41,692 bases of DNA from Nevskia sp. (GCA_028291705.1 JAQGNS010000227.1:1-41692); one strand, 5' to 3'; positions 34,564 to 41,692 are shown, counted from the stretch's first letter. Notes: generated by a model not told the origin, from the sequence alone. Translations and numbers: made by a program.

Positions 34564-35181
34564 TCAAAGCGCCATCGCCACCCATACCACCACGCTACCG
34601 ATCAGCCCGGCCATGAAGCTGATGTAGCCGAGCCGCAGCCAGCGGTACTTGCTCTTGGCCAGGAAGCTGCCGAGCAGGTAGATCTCGCGCAACTGCGCCT
34701 CGTAGGCGGTGGAGGCGCTGGACATGGTCTGCTCCATCGTCTTCAGAAAATCGCCGTAACTCAGGCGGGTGAAGTCGCCGAAGAACAGCGGGTTGAAGCC
34801 CGGTGCCCGCGGCAGCGTGGATCCGGGTGCATCGCCCGCGCGGAAGAACTTGGGCATGGTGGTCAGCGCCGCGAACGCCACCGACACCAGGCAGCCGGCG
34901 ATCAGCACCATCGCCGGCCAGCGATAGCGGACATCGGCAAGGTGAGTGGCACTCAAGGTGACCAGGATCGAGCTGATGGTCAGCAGCATGTTTGCCTTGC
35001 TGTCCGCCATCATGCTCAGTTGCACGTGGTAGGCGCGCGTCTGGCGGATCAGCTGGTCGTTGTAGGAAGCCATGTCCGCGGTGAAGGCGGGCAGGGCGGG
35101 TGTGGCGGTACGCTCGGCGGCGAAGGGATCGGGAGTTTGCTCGATCCGGCCCAGTGCATTTTTCACGCGGCTTGCACCCAT
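34564..35181 (-). CDS. Orphan Pycsar-effector-like membrane protein (PycTM/DUF5706)
   Basis: A 205-residue protein with the layout of PycTM effectors: an N-terminal helical segment with MMADSKANMLLTISSILVTL, a paired hydrophobic region (YRWPAMVLIAGCLVSVAFAAL), the conserved NPLFFGDFTRLSYGDFLKTM, then REIYLLGSFLAKSKYRWLRLGY and a last membrane helix. In Pycsar anti-phage defence, a cyclic pyrimidine nucleotide made by PycC triggers membrane disruption by such effectors. No cyclase gene is adjacent, so this is either an orphan or has a housekeeping role. The ATG at 35181 is preferred over a GTG at 35241. Confidence 0.75.
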   Translation of the reverse strand: MGASRVKNALGRIEQTPDPFAAERTATPALPAFTADMASYNDQLIRQTRAYHVQLSMMADSKANMLLTISSILVTLSATHLADVRYRWPAMVLIAGCLVSVAFAALTTMPKFFRAGDAPGSTLPRAPGFNPLFFGDFTRLSYGDFLKTMEQTMSSASTAYEAQLREIYLLGSFLAKSKYRWLRLGYISFMAGLIGSVVVWVAMAL

Positions 35182-35521
35182 GCAGTCAATCAGAAGAGGC
35201 CCGCGGCGCCAGCTTGCGCTGCCGCCGTGACGGCCACCCACCAGGCCGTAAATCCGCTCGATTCCTTTCGTCCGGAAGCTGGAAAATATTTTGATTCTGG
35301 ATGGCGGGATTGTACAGGAAACAACGGCAAATCCCGTGCGTCAGGGCACAATTCACAACGCGTTCCCGCTGGTACCGGCCGATATCGCGGCGTGCGGCAC
35401 CATGTAATGAGGGGGTGACAGTCTTAGCCCCCTGTTTCGGCCGCGTCACGGGTGCTACCTTGCAGCGAATCCCGCCGGGGCTTACGCAATGCTTTCAAGA
35501 TCGGGCAATAGCGGTGTGTTG
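35182..35521. other. Divergent intergenic region with one hairpin
   Basis: 340 bp between the Pycsar-like gene and a small exported-protein gene. It contains AGGGGG (35410-35415) pairing with CCCCCT (35428-35433), followed by GTTTC. The region around 35281-35360 is less GC-rich and probably holds the promoters. No gene is convincing. Confidence 0.45.
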
Positions 35522-35923
35522 ATGCGTCGGCGATCGATAGCCCTGCTCGCCGCCTTGTGGTCCGGCTTGTGCCTGGCCCAGGGCGCGGCGGAAGTCAGGC
35601 CGCCGCTGAAGATCGACGTGCCGGCGGCGGTGGCGTCGACGCTCGATGCGCCGGACGATCCGAACGCCGTGCGCCTGCCGGGATTCGTGGTGCAGCACAA
35701 GCGTTCGATCATCAATCTGCTGCCCTGCCTCGGCTGCGGCGGCACGCAGAAAGTGCCGATGCATCTGATCCTGGATCTGGCGGATTCGGTCAACGCTTTG
35801 TTCGTGGTGCCGACCGGCAATCGGCCCGACGATCCGGCGGACGGCTCGCTGGAATGGGCCCACTACTACATGTGCACCCAGGGCAACCCGCTGGGCTGCG
35901 CCTACCGGCCGCAGGATCCTTGA
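35522..35923 (+). CDS. Small exported protein of unknown function
   Basis: A 133-residue protein, not recognised. The signal peptide is MRRRSIALLAALWSGLCLAQG. The mature part has a CLGCGG segment and a second Cys pair in MCTQGNPLGC near the C-terminus, so four cysteines could form disulfides or bind metal. The start at 35522 gives a compact signal; an ATG at 35489 would add 11 residues. It lies just upstream of the split DUF1653 gene. Confidence 0.6.
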   Translation: MRRRSIALLAALWSGLCLAQGAAEVRPPLKIDVPAAVASTLDAPDDPNAVRLPGFVVQHKRSIINLLPCLGCGGTQKVPMHLILDLADSVNALFVVPTGNRPDDPADGSLEWAHYYMCTQGNPLGCAYRPQDP

Positions 35924-36009
35924 TGCGGTGCTGAATACGGCCGGGCTGCAAAGCGGCGACGCATTCCGGACAATGCCGTTCGCTTCCGCCACCAGGTTTC
36001 CGTACCGCC

Positions 36010-36527
36010 ATGAGCCATTCCGACTTCAAGCCCGGTGTCTATCGCCACTACAAGGGCAAGCACTACCTGGCGCTGGGCGTGGCCCGTGAGGACGAGACTG
36101 ACGTCGCCGTGGTGGTCTAGGGCCTGTCATCAACCTCTTTGGTCGCTGCGTTGCAGTCCAAAATCGCGTCAGGCAAGGCGGAGGGCCGAGCCATGGTGAT
36201 TCCATGGCTCGACCTGACAACGTAGCGTGGCGCGATTTTGGGCGCAACCCTTCGGGACGGGGCTATTTTTGCGCATTGCTGCGCCGGCCAGAGCGCACCA
36301 TGGAATGACCATGCTGCACTCTGTCCGACTTGCACTGCGCAAAAATGACCTCCGTCGCAGCGATCAAAGAGGTTGATGACAGGCCCTATACGCGGCTGTA
36401 CCCGCGCGAAGGCCTGCCGATGAGCACGCGCCGCCTGAGCGTGTGGAATGAAATGATCACGGTCGAACCCGGCGGCCAGCCGCAGCCGCGCTTCGCTTTC
36501 ATCGGGCACGAAACCCCGGCCGGCTGA
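36010..36527 (+). pseudogene. DUF1653 gene split by MITE copy 2
   Basis: The first exon-like part (36010-36117) encodes MSHSDFKPGVYRHYKGKHYL through VAVVV, the typical start of DUF1653 (G-Y-RHYKG, LGVAR.. E.). It is cut by an in-frame TAG formed at the element boundary. The rest (36387-36527) encodes YTRLYPREGLPMSTRRLSVW through HETPAG. Deleting the element plus one TA rejoins GTC-TAT in frame and gives a product of about 82 residues, normal for the family. The lack of other damage suggests a recent insertion. Confidence 0.9.
36120..36386. mobile_element. Structured MITE-like element, copy 2 (TA-flanked)
   Basis: A 267-bp element whose core (36151-36355) differs from copy 1 at about 12 substitutions and one single-base gap in about 206 bp (about 94% identity). 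Its 31-bp terminal inverted repeats (36120-36150, 36356-36386; one mismatch) begin GGGCCTGTCATCAACC and are unrelated to those of copy 1. TA flanks it at 36118-36119 and 36387-36388. In the tip hairpin one pair changes from T-A to C-G with both bases altered, which fits selection on structure. Confidence 0.9.
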
Positions 36528-36557
36528 ACCCTCCGCAGGGTCTTCTGGAGGGGGGCT

Positions 36558-36587
36558 TGCAATTTATATTGCACACAATATAATTGC
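36558..36587. promoter_or_regulatory. OhrR operator candidate upstream of ohr
   Basis: GCAATTTATATTG (36559-36571) and CAATATAATTGC (36576-36587) form an AT-rich inverted repeat in an otherwise GC-rich leader, about 30 bases before the ohr start. The position and the TGCAAT/ATTGCA-like arms match operators of MarR-type OhrR repressors. Confidence 0.75.
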
Positions 36588-36617
36588 GTCACGTTTAATC
36601 CACCAAGGAGCACCGCA

Positions 36618-37043
36618 ATGAGCATTCTCTACAAGACCAAGGCCATCGCCGTCGGCGGCCGCAACGGTAACGTCCACACCGAAGACAACCTCCTCTCCAC
36701 CCGCCTGGCTCTGCCCAAGGCCATGGGCGGCAAGGAAGACGCGACCAATCCGGAGCAGCTGTTCGCCGCCGGTTACGCCGCCTGCTTCGGCAACGCCGTG
36801 CTGCACGTGGCGCGCCTGCAGAAGATCGCGCTGAAGGACGCGGACGTCGAGATCGACGCCGAAGTCGGTATCGGCCCGCGCGCCGAAGGCGGCTTCAAGC
36901 TGGAAGTGTCGCTGTCCGCCATCCTCACCGGCGTCGACCAGGCCACGGCGGAGAAGCTGGTGGAGACCGCGCACCAGGTCTGCCCGTATTCCAACGCCAC
37001 CCGCGGTAACATCGACGTGGCGCTGAGCGTGCAGACGCGCTGA
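36618..37043 (+). CDS. ohr: Organic hydroperoxide resistance protein (Ohr/OsmC)
   Basis: A 141-residue thiol peroxidase that reduces organic hydroperoxides using lipoylated partners. Both catalytic cysteines are in their conserved contexts: Cys56 in AGYAACFGNAV and Cys122 in HQVCPYSNATRGN. The N-terminal MSILYKTKAIAVGGRNG is typical. AAGGAG lies 7-8 bases before the ATG. It is followed 32 bases later by ohrR and preceded by an operator-like inverted repeat, so induction by peroxide through OhrR is expected. Confidence 0.96.
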   Translation: MSILYKTKAIAVGGRNGNVHTEDNLLSTRLALPKAMGGKEDATNPEQLFAAGYAACFGNAVLHVARLQKIALKDADVEIDAEVGIGPRAEGGFKLEVSLSAILTGVDQATAEKLVETAHQVCPYSNATRGNIDVALSVQTR

Positions 37044-37075
37044 GCCTTCACGAAGACCAGGACGGCAGGGACGCG

Positions 37076-37531
37076 ATGAGCAAGAAAGACGATCAGGCGC
37101 TGCAACTGGATGCACAGCTGTGCTTCCCGCTGTACGCCGCGTCCAACCTGCTCACGCGCCTCTACCGGCCGCTGCTGGATGAGTTGGGCCTGACCTACCC
37201 GCAGTACCTGGTGATGCTGGTGCTGTGGGAGCAGGCGCCGGCCAGCGTCGGCGAACTGAGCCAGAAGCTGTACCTCGACAGCGGCACCCTGACGCCGCTG
37301 CTCAAGCGCCTGGAAGCCGCCGGCCTGGTGCGCCGCCGGCGCTCCGCCGAGGACGAGCGCCGCGTCGAAGTTTCATTGACGCCGAAAGGGCAGGCGCTGA
37401 AAAAGCAGGCGCAGGACATTCCCGGCGCCATGGGCTGCCGCATCGGCCTTGGCGGCGAGGAATTCGTCAACCTGCGTTCCGAGTTGCGCGGCCTGATGCT
37501 GCTGCTGGGCGAGGCGAACGCGAAGGATTGA
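37076..37531 (+). CDS. ohrR: OhrR, MarR-family peroxide-sensing repressor
   Basis: A 151-residue MarR protein. The peroxide-reactive cysteine is Cys16 in LDAQLCFPLYAASN, and the winged helix has LSQKLYLDSGTLTPLLKRLEAAGLVRRRRSAEDERR, the canonical OhrR DNA-binding region. Oxidation of Cys16 should release the operator at 36558-36587 and induce both genes. It is codirectional with ohr, a common arrangement. Confidence 0.95.
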   Translation: MSKKDDQALQLDAQLCFPLYAASNLLTRLYRPLLDELGLTYPQYLVMLVLWEQAPASVGELSQKLYLDSGTLTPLLKRLEAAGLVRRRRSAEDERRVEVSLTPKGQALKKQAQDIPGAMGCRIGLGGEEFVNLRSELRGLMLLLGEANAKD

Positions 37532-37598
37532 GCCGCGGCGCTCGCGCAGTACAAGTACAGCCGTGCGCTACTATGGCCTCCGAACCAGGGGCCATCCG

Positions 37599-38564
37599 GT
37601 GGAGCAAGACACGTCAATCAAGCCTGAGCAGGAGCACGCCGCCCGGCTGCGTGCTTTGAAGATGGGCGTGGGGTTGATGATCCTGGCATTGCCCGACGCC
37701 AACGCGTGGGCCGACCGCTTCAGTTCCGATCTCGGCATTACCGCTCACGCCAACATCAGCGTGGCGGCGGACTCCGCGCATCCGGTGCCGAGTTCGCCCG
37801 CGGTCGGCAACGCCACGCAAGCCGCCACCCTCTCGCTGATCTCCGGCGGCATGACTTCCGCCGTCGCGGTGGACGGCAATCTCGTCGTGACCGGCCGTCT
37901 GCCGCTGAGCGGCGCCCTGCTCGATAGCGGCGACGGCGTCGGCATCGCTGCGACCATGAGCGGCATCGACGACGGCAAGCCGGCTAGCTCGGACGGCCTG
38001 TTCGGCGACTACGCGTTCTCCATCAGCAATCGCTCGGCGACCGATCCCTACAAGCTCAGTCTGAAGATCGACTACGGCAACAGCGTGCAGGCCTCGGGAG
38101 CGGTATCGGCGCAGGACGGCGCGTTCAACATCGGCCTGATCACCCTGAACCGCGGCGATGTCGCGCTGTTCTTCACCAATCTCACTTCGGATACCGTGTT
38201 CGGCGACAAGCATGACATCACCTTCACCGGCACATCCGGAAAAGACCTGCATGATGCCGGCACGCGCACCGTGGACTTGACGGTGCAGCCGGGTGAGACG
38301 GTCGAGTTGCGCGGACAGCACGATCTGCGCGGCGGGGCTTCCCATGCGGGCGCCTTGTATCAGGGCAAGCTTCAAGCGTTCATCAGTGTCGCCGCGGTGG
38401 TCGATCTCGCCGCGGCCGTCACGGCGCCGTTGCCTGTTGCTGCATCGCAACAGGCAACGGCGGAAGCCGCCAAGGGCGCGCACTTCGGCCTTTTCAAGCC
38501 GCTTGTCGTGGGCTTGGCGGTACTGGCCGGCATCGTTTTGCTGCTGCGCAAGCGCCGCAAATAG
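37599..38564 (+). CDS. Secreted protein with C-terminal membrane anchor, unknown function
   Basis: A 321-residue protein, not recognised. A signal-like segment (ALKMGVGLMILALPDANAWA) is followed by a Ser/Ala/Gly/Asp-rich body of beta-strand character (choice-of-anchor-like: TLSLISGGMTSAVAVDGNLVV, AFNIGLITLNRGDVALFFTN, TVQPGETVELRGQHDLRG). The C-terminal hydrophobic helix and RKRRK tail resemble sorting/CTERM signals, but no PEP motif is seen. The GTG at 37599 follows AGGGG by 9 bases; the ATG at 37662 is an alternative. It lies immediately before three secreted collar-domain genes. Confidence 0.6.
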   Translation: MEQDTSIKPEQEHAARLRALKMGVGLMILALPDANAWADRFSSDLGITAHANISVAADSAHPVPSSPAVGNATQAATLSLISGGMTSAVAVDGNLVVTGRLPLSGALLDSGDGVGIAATMSGIDDGKPASSDGLFGDYAFSISNRSATDPYKLSLKIDYGNSVQASGAVSAQDGAFNIGLITLNRGDVALFFTNLTSDTVFGDKHDITFTGTSGKDLHDAGTRTVDLTVQPGETVELRGQHDLRGGASHAGALYQGKLQAFISVAAVVDLAAAVTAPLPVAASQQATAEAAKGAHFGLFKPLVVGLAVLAGIVLLLRKRRK

Positions 38565-38769
38565 GGGGTGCGGCGGCGAAGCGGGCAGGGCTACGCTCAG
38601 CCGTGAAAAGCTCACGCGCAAGCGGCGTGCTTCGCATGAGCCATCTCGGTGACGGAGGCTCCATGGCATGTGTGCAGGGCATCACAACAGCGGCGTTGAA
38701 ATGCGCTTATAGTGTGCCGGCCTGGGGAGGTGGCCGCATCCAGCGGTCAAGAATAAGTAAGGGGGAATC

Positions 38770-39420
38770 ATGTTCCGCAAGTCCGTTCAAGGTCTGGCCC
38801 GAGCTTTCACATTGCTGGCCCTGGGATTTTTCCTGCCCGGCATCCACACCGCATCGGCTCAGGGCCAAGATCCGTTCGTCGCCCAGCTGATGTATGTCCC
38901 CTACACCTTTGCACCACTGGGCTGGGCGCAATGCGATGGCCAATCCGTACAGATCACCAGCAACACCGCCCTGTTCTCCCTGCTGGGCACGAATTTCGGC
39001 GGTAACGGCCAGACGAATTTCAACCTGCCCGACATGCGTGGTCGCTTTCCGGTCAGTTACGGCCAGGGACCGGGCTTGTCCGATTACGCGGTTGGTGATA
39101 CGGGCGGCAACACGACTGTAACGCTGCTCACTCAGAATTTGCCGTCGCACAGCCACGGCCTCAGCACCGTCAAGACCGGCCAGGTCAGCGCCAACAGCGC
39201 CGCCGCCAGCAGCGCCGTCCCGGCCGCGCATGTGCTGGCCAATACGGGCCGCAATTTCGCTTATAACGCCGCCTCGCCGGATGTCACCCTGGGCGGGACC
39301 GTCACCCTCTCCGGCAATACCGGCGCCTCCGGCAGCGGCACGCCGGTGAGCATCATGCCACCGTATCTCACCCTCAATTGCATCATCGCGCTGCAAGGCG
39401 TTTTTCCGCCGAGACAATAA
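38770..39420 (+). CDS. Secreted tail-collar-domain protein, copy 1
   Basis: A 216-residue protein with a signal peptide (ending ASAQGQD) followed by a phage tail-collar/microcystin-dependent-protein (Mdp) domain. Conserved segments are GWAQCDGQSVQI, ALFSLLGTNFGGNGQTNFNLPDMRGR, LPSHSHG (a metal-binding-type His motif) and the terminal MPPYLTLNCIIALQGVFPPR. Such domains form trimeric fibre or collar pieces in phages. Export through Sec is unusual for a phage tail protein and argues for an envelope or extracellular structure. GGGGGAA precedes the ATG. It is the first of three tandem paralogues. Confidence 0.85.
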   Translation: MFRKSVQGLARAFTLLALGFFLPGIHTASAQGQDPFVAQLMYVPYTFAPLGWAQCDGQSVQITSNTALFSLLGTNFGGNGQTNFNLPDMRGRFPVSYGQGPGLSDYAVGDTGGNTTVTLLTQNLPSHSHGLSTVKTGQVSANSAAASSAVPAAHVLANTGRNFAYNAASPDVTLGGTVTLSGNTGASGSGTPVSIMPPYLTLNCIIALQGVFPPRQ

Positions 39421-39456
39421 CAGCCTGTTCAGTCCGGATCGAGCACGGGGGATTTC

Positions 39457-40107
39457 ATGTTCCAGCAAACCATCAAGTCGTTCTCCAGGATCGCCGCGGC
39501 CGCAGTGCTGGCGATCGTCGTTCCGGGCACCTGGTCGCCCGCGCAGGCCCAGGGCGACGAGCCATTTCTCGGTCAGACCCTGTACGTCAGCTTCAATTTC
39601 GCGCCCAGGGGCTGGGCGTTTTGCAACGGCCAGACTCTGCCGATCAACCAGAACCAGGCGCTGTTTTCGCTGCTCGGTACGACCTACGGCGGGAACGGCA
39701 CCATCAATTTCCAGCTGCCCAACCTGCAGGGTCGCGCTCCGCTGCACCAGGGCGCCGGCGGTGGCGGCAACTACGTCCTCGGCCAGACCGGCGGCAGCCA
39801 GTCGGCGACCCTGACCTCGGCCAATCTGCCTTCACATACGCACAGCGTAAGCCTGACCGCGCAGATCCAGGCCAGCAGTGCCAATGCCACCAGCAGTGAT
39901 CCCACCGGGCATCTCCCGGCCAATACAGTGCACAACCTGAGCTACTCGACCAGCGCTCCCAATGTCAGTCTGAGCGACACGGTGAGCGTCAGCGGCTTCA
40001 CCGACGCCGGCGGCAGTGCTTCGCCGACTCCGGTCAGCACCATGCCGCCGTACACGACCGTCAATTGCGTCATCGCGCTGGCGGGTATTTTCCCTTCACG
40101 CAATTAA
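39457..40107 (+). CDS. Secreted tail-collar-domain protein, copy 2
   Basis: A 216-residue paralogue of the preceding gene with its own signal peptide (ending PAQAQGDE). The collar motifs are GWAFCNGQTLPINQNQALF, TTYGGNGTINFQLPNLQGR, LPSHTHSVSL and MPPYTTVNCVIALAGIFPSRN. The 36-bp spacer before it (CCTGTTCA, then GAGCACGG and ATGTTCC) reappears in similar form before copy 3, showing tandem duplication of a gene-plus-leader unit. Function is unknown beyond the domain. Confidence 0.85.
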   Translation: MFQQTIKSFSRIAAAAVLAIVVPGTWSPAQAQGDEPFLGQTLYVSFNFAPRGWAFCNGQTLPINQNQALFSLLGTTYGGNGTINFQLPNLQGRAPLHQGAGGGGNYVLGQTGGSQSATLTSANLPSHTHSVSLTAQIQASSANATSSDPTGHLPANTVHNLSYSTSAPNVSLSDTVSVSGFTDAGGSASPTPVSTMPPYTTVNCVIALAGIFPSRN

Positions 40108-40147
40108 ACACAAGCCTGTTCAACACCGATTGAGCACGGAGGGAATC

Positions 40148-40792
40148 ATGTTCCGAATAAAGATCAAGTCGTGCAGCTTGTACCCGGCTCTGCTGGCCCC
40201 GGCCGTGTTCCTCGGCAGCCTGCAGTCGGCCCATGCCACGCCCTTCGTCGGGCAGATGGATTATGTCGCCTTCAATTTTCCCCCGAATGGCTGGGCTTCC
40301 TGCAATGGCGCGTTGCTGTCGATCAGCGACAACGACGTGCTGTTCAACCTGATTGGTACCACCTATGGCGGCGACGGGGTCACTACCTTCGCGCTGCCGG
40401 ACATGCGGGGCCGCATTCCTATCCACCAGGGCGGCGGATTCGTTATCGGTCAGCTCGGCGGCAACGTAAGCAGGACGCTTATTGCCAACAACCTGCCGTC
40501 CCATGTGCATGCCGTAAGCCTCTCCGCGCCGATGGGCGGCAGCAGCGGCATCGCCACCAGCGCGGTTCCCGCCGGCCACGCCGTGGCGAACACCTCGCGC
40601 AACCTGACTTACGCCACTACCGCTCCGAACGTGAATCTGGCCGGCCCCGGCAACCCCCTCACGCCCGCGGCTACGGTCAGCGGTACCACCACGGGTTCGA
40701 CGGGAGGCAACATTCCTTTCTCCACCGTGCCGCCGTACCTCACGGTCAACTGCATCATCTCGCTGTTCGGAATTTTTCCTTCGCAGAACTAG
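40148..40792 (+). CDS. Secreted tail-collar-domain protein, copy 3
   Basis: A 214-residue third paralogue. The signal peptide ends QSAHATPF; then GWASCNGALLSISDNDVLF, TTYGGDGVTTFALPDMRGR, LPSHVHAVSL and VPPYLTVNCIISLFGIFPSQN. GGAGGGAA precedes the ATG at 40148; upstream in-frame starts lie inside copy 2 and are unlikely. Sequence between the motifs is more diverged than the motifs themselves. The three genes read in one direction with 36-40 bp spacing and probably form one transcript, perhaps subunits of a hetero-oligomeric extracellular assembly (inference). Confidence 0.85.
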   Translation: MFRIKIKSCSLYPALLAPAVFLGSLQSAHATPFVGQMDYVAFNFPPNGWASCNGALLSISDNDVLFNLIGTTYGGDGVTTFALPDMRGRIPIHQGGGFVIGQLGGNVSRTLIANNLPSHVHAVSLSAPMGGSSGIATSAVPAGHAVANTSRNLTYATTAPNVNLAGPGNPLTPAATVSGTTTGSTGGNIPFSTVPPYLTVNCIISLFGIFPSQN

Positions 40793-40862
40793 CCCGCCGG
40801 CATTGCATCCTTCCAACCGCCGTGTCGTGCGGCCCGGAGTTTCCCCGGTACGATTCCGATCC

Positions 40863-41692
40863 ATGAAAAACGGATTTTTCAAAAGCATTCTCGTCGTCTG
40901 CCTGCTATTGGCGCAGGGCATCACGGCTGCGGCTCCCAAGCCGGCCGACAAGGCCGTGAACAAGGCCCTGGACCAGGCCCAGCTTTCCCTGAGCGGGGGG
41001 AAGTACGACGATGCCTACAAGCAGTACCAGGCGATCTACCAGACCAGACAGCATCCGCTGGCGGCTTTCAGCCTGGGCATGTTCTACCGCGCCGGCTGGG
41101 GCCGGCCGGCCGATCCGGTGGAAGCCTGTCGCTGGTTCGAGAAGGCGGCATCTGGCAAGCTGCCGGCCTCGGAACATTTCCTCGCCGATTGCCTGCTCGC
41201 CGGTACCCATCGCCCCGCGGACCCGGCCAAGGCGGCCTATTGGTACCAGCAGGCTGCCCAGGGTGGTCACCTCATCTCCCTGTGCTCCCTGGCTGCGCTT
41301 TACATCGCCGGCAACGGCGTCGACAAGGATCCGCAGAAGGGCCTGGACCTGTGCAAGGGCGTGGCGGAGCAGGGCAGCGTTCCGGCCATGCTGCGGATGG
41401 GCTGGCTGCTCCTCGGTGATCAAAACGCCGCCGCCGATACCAAGGACGGCGTGCGCGATCCCGAAGCGGCATATGCCTGGTTCGAGCAGGCGGCGCAAAG
41501 CCGTTCCGCGGAAGCGCAGTACCAGCTCGGCGTGATGAGCCGGGATGGCGTCGGCCACGCCGCCGATCCGGCGCTGGCCAGGAACTGGTTCGAGGCCGCG
41601 GCCGCGCAGGGCTATGTGCTGGCCGACTTCCCCACGGCGCAGTTGTACTTCAAGGAACCCAACGATCCGGATACCGGCCACCCGCCGGCCGA
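40863..41692 (+). CDS. Exported Sel1-repeat protein, 3' end outside window
   Basis: The 276 residues visible include a signal peptide (FFKSILVVCLLLAQGITAAA) and then helical repeats of the Sel1-like type (about 36 residues each): AAFSLGMFYRAGWGRPADPVEACRWFEKAA, YWYQQAAQGGH, and AQYQLGVMSRDGVG...ALARNWFEAAAAQGY. Sel1 repeats are protein-protein scaffolds, often in envelope or secretion-related proteins. Several repeats contain extra cysteines. There is no clear ribosome site before the ATG. The protein may act with the adjacent collar proteins, but only proximity suggests it. Confidence 0.85.
   Translation, partial: MKNGFFKSILVVCLLLAQGITAAAPKPADKAVNKALDQAQLSLSGGKYDDAYKQYQAIYQTRQHPLAAFSLGMFYRAGWGRPADPVEACRWFEKAASGKLPASEHFLADCLLAGTHRPADPAKAAYWYQQAAQGGHLISLCSLAALYIAGNGVDKDPQKGLDLCKGVAEQGSVPAMLRMGWLLLGDQNAAADTKDGVRDPEAAYAWFEQAAQSRSAEAQYQLGVMSRDGVGHAADPALARNWFEAAAAQGYVLADFPTAQLYFKEPNDPDTGHPPA

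Noticed and set aside
38770-40792. Prophage remnant as the explanation for the collar genes
   Set aside because: No capsid, terminase, lysis, integrase or att-like sequence is visible, and all three proteins have signal peptides.

Overview
The window is about 41.7 kb of GC-rich bacterial chromosome from a Gram-negative proteobacterium. Outer-membrane barrels, lipoproteins, MipA/OmpV, a FimV-like LysM protein, an Ohr/OhrR pair and MocR regulators point to Gammaproteobacteria (a Nevskiales/Solimonas-like lineage is possible). That placement is inference. No rRNA, tRNA, CRISPR array, prophage or transposase gene was found.

Layout. (1) 1-2690, minus strand: a tightly coupled operon of periplasmic thioredoxin, a DUF4266 lipoprotein, a DUF3570 barrel and an ApbE flavin transferase that runs off the left edge. 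The DUF3570 protein carries a DxxSGAT flavinylation-like motif. (2) 2817-3299: a DUF442 phosphatase-like gene with a 24-bp perfect palindrome upstream. (3) 3583-8350: a porin plus small PstS-like protein, divergent from a histidine kinase/sigma54 response-regulator pair. (4) 8490-12464: TetR, a DHA2 efflux pump, and a LysR regulator divergent from a lipocalin lipoprotein. (5) 12788-23608: the metabolic centre. A BBP2-like porin and two paralogous, convergent MocR regulators separated by a REPIN are followed by a complete seven-gene Nit1C cluster (DsrE-like, nitrilase, radical SAM, acetyltransferase, AIR-synthase-like, small protein, flavin monooxygenase). Nit1C has been linked to cyanide assimilation and nitrogen starvation. 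A sigma54-type -24/-12 element and repeated TGCGATCA sites lie upstream of it.

(6) 23757-33016: FimV-like LysM protein, cNMP-binding/DUF1003 protein, TolB-like/TPR protein, MipA/OmpV, an intact GGDEF-EAL sensor, and a channel-like membrane protein. (7) 33378-37531: a DUF5131 protein, an orphan Pycsar-effector-like membrane protein, a small exported protein, a DUF1653 gene split by a mobile element, and the ohr-ohrR peroxide-resistance pair. (8) 37599-41692: a secreted protein with a C-terminal anchor, three tandem secreted tail-collar-domain paralogues, and a Sel1-repeat protein cut by the right edge.

The most unusual structure is a pair of non-autonomous elements (26273-26540 and 36120-36386). 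Their about 205-bp double-hairpin cores are about 94% identical, but their 31-bp terminal inverted repeats are unrelated. Both are flanked by TA. One splits the DUF1653 gene, and removing it with one TA restores the reading frame exactly. The other sits 10 bp in front of the TPR gene.
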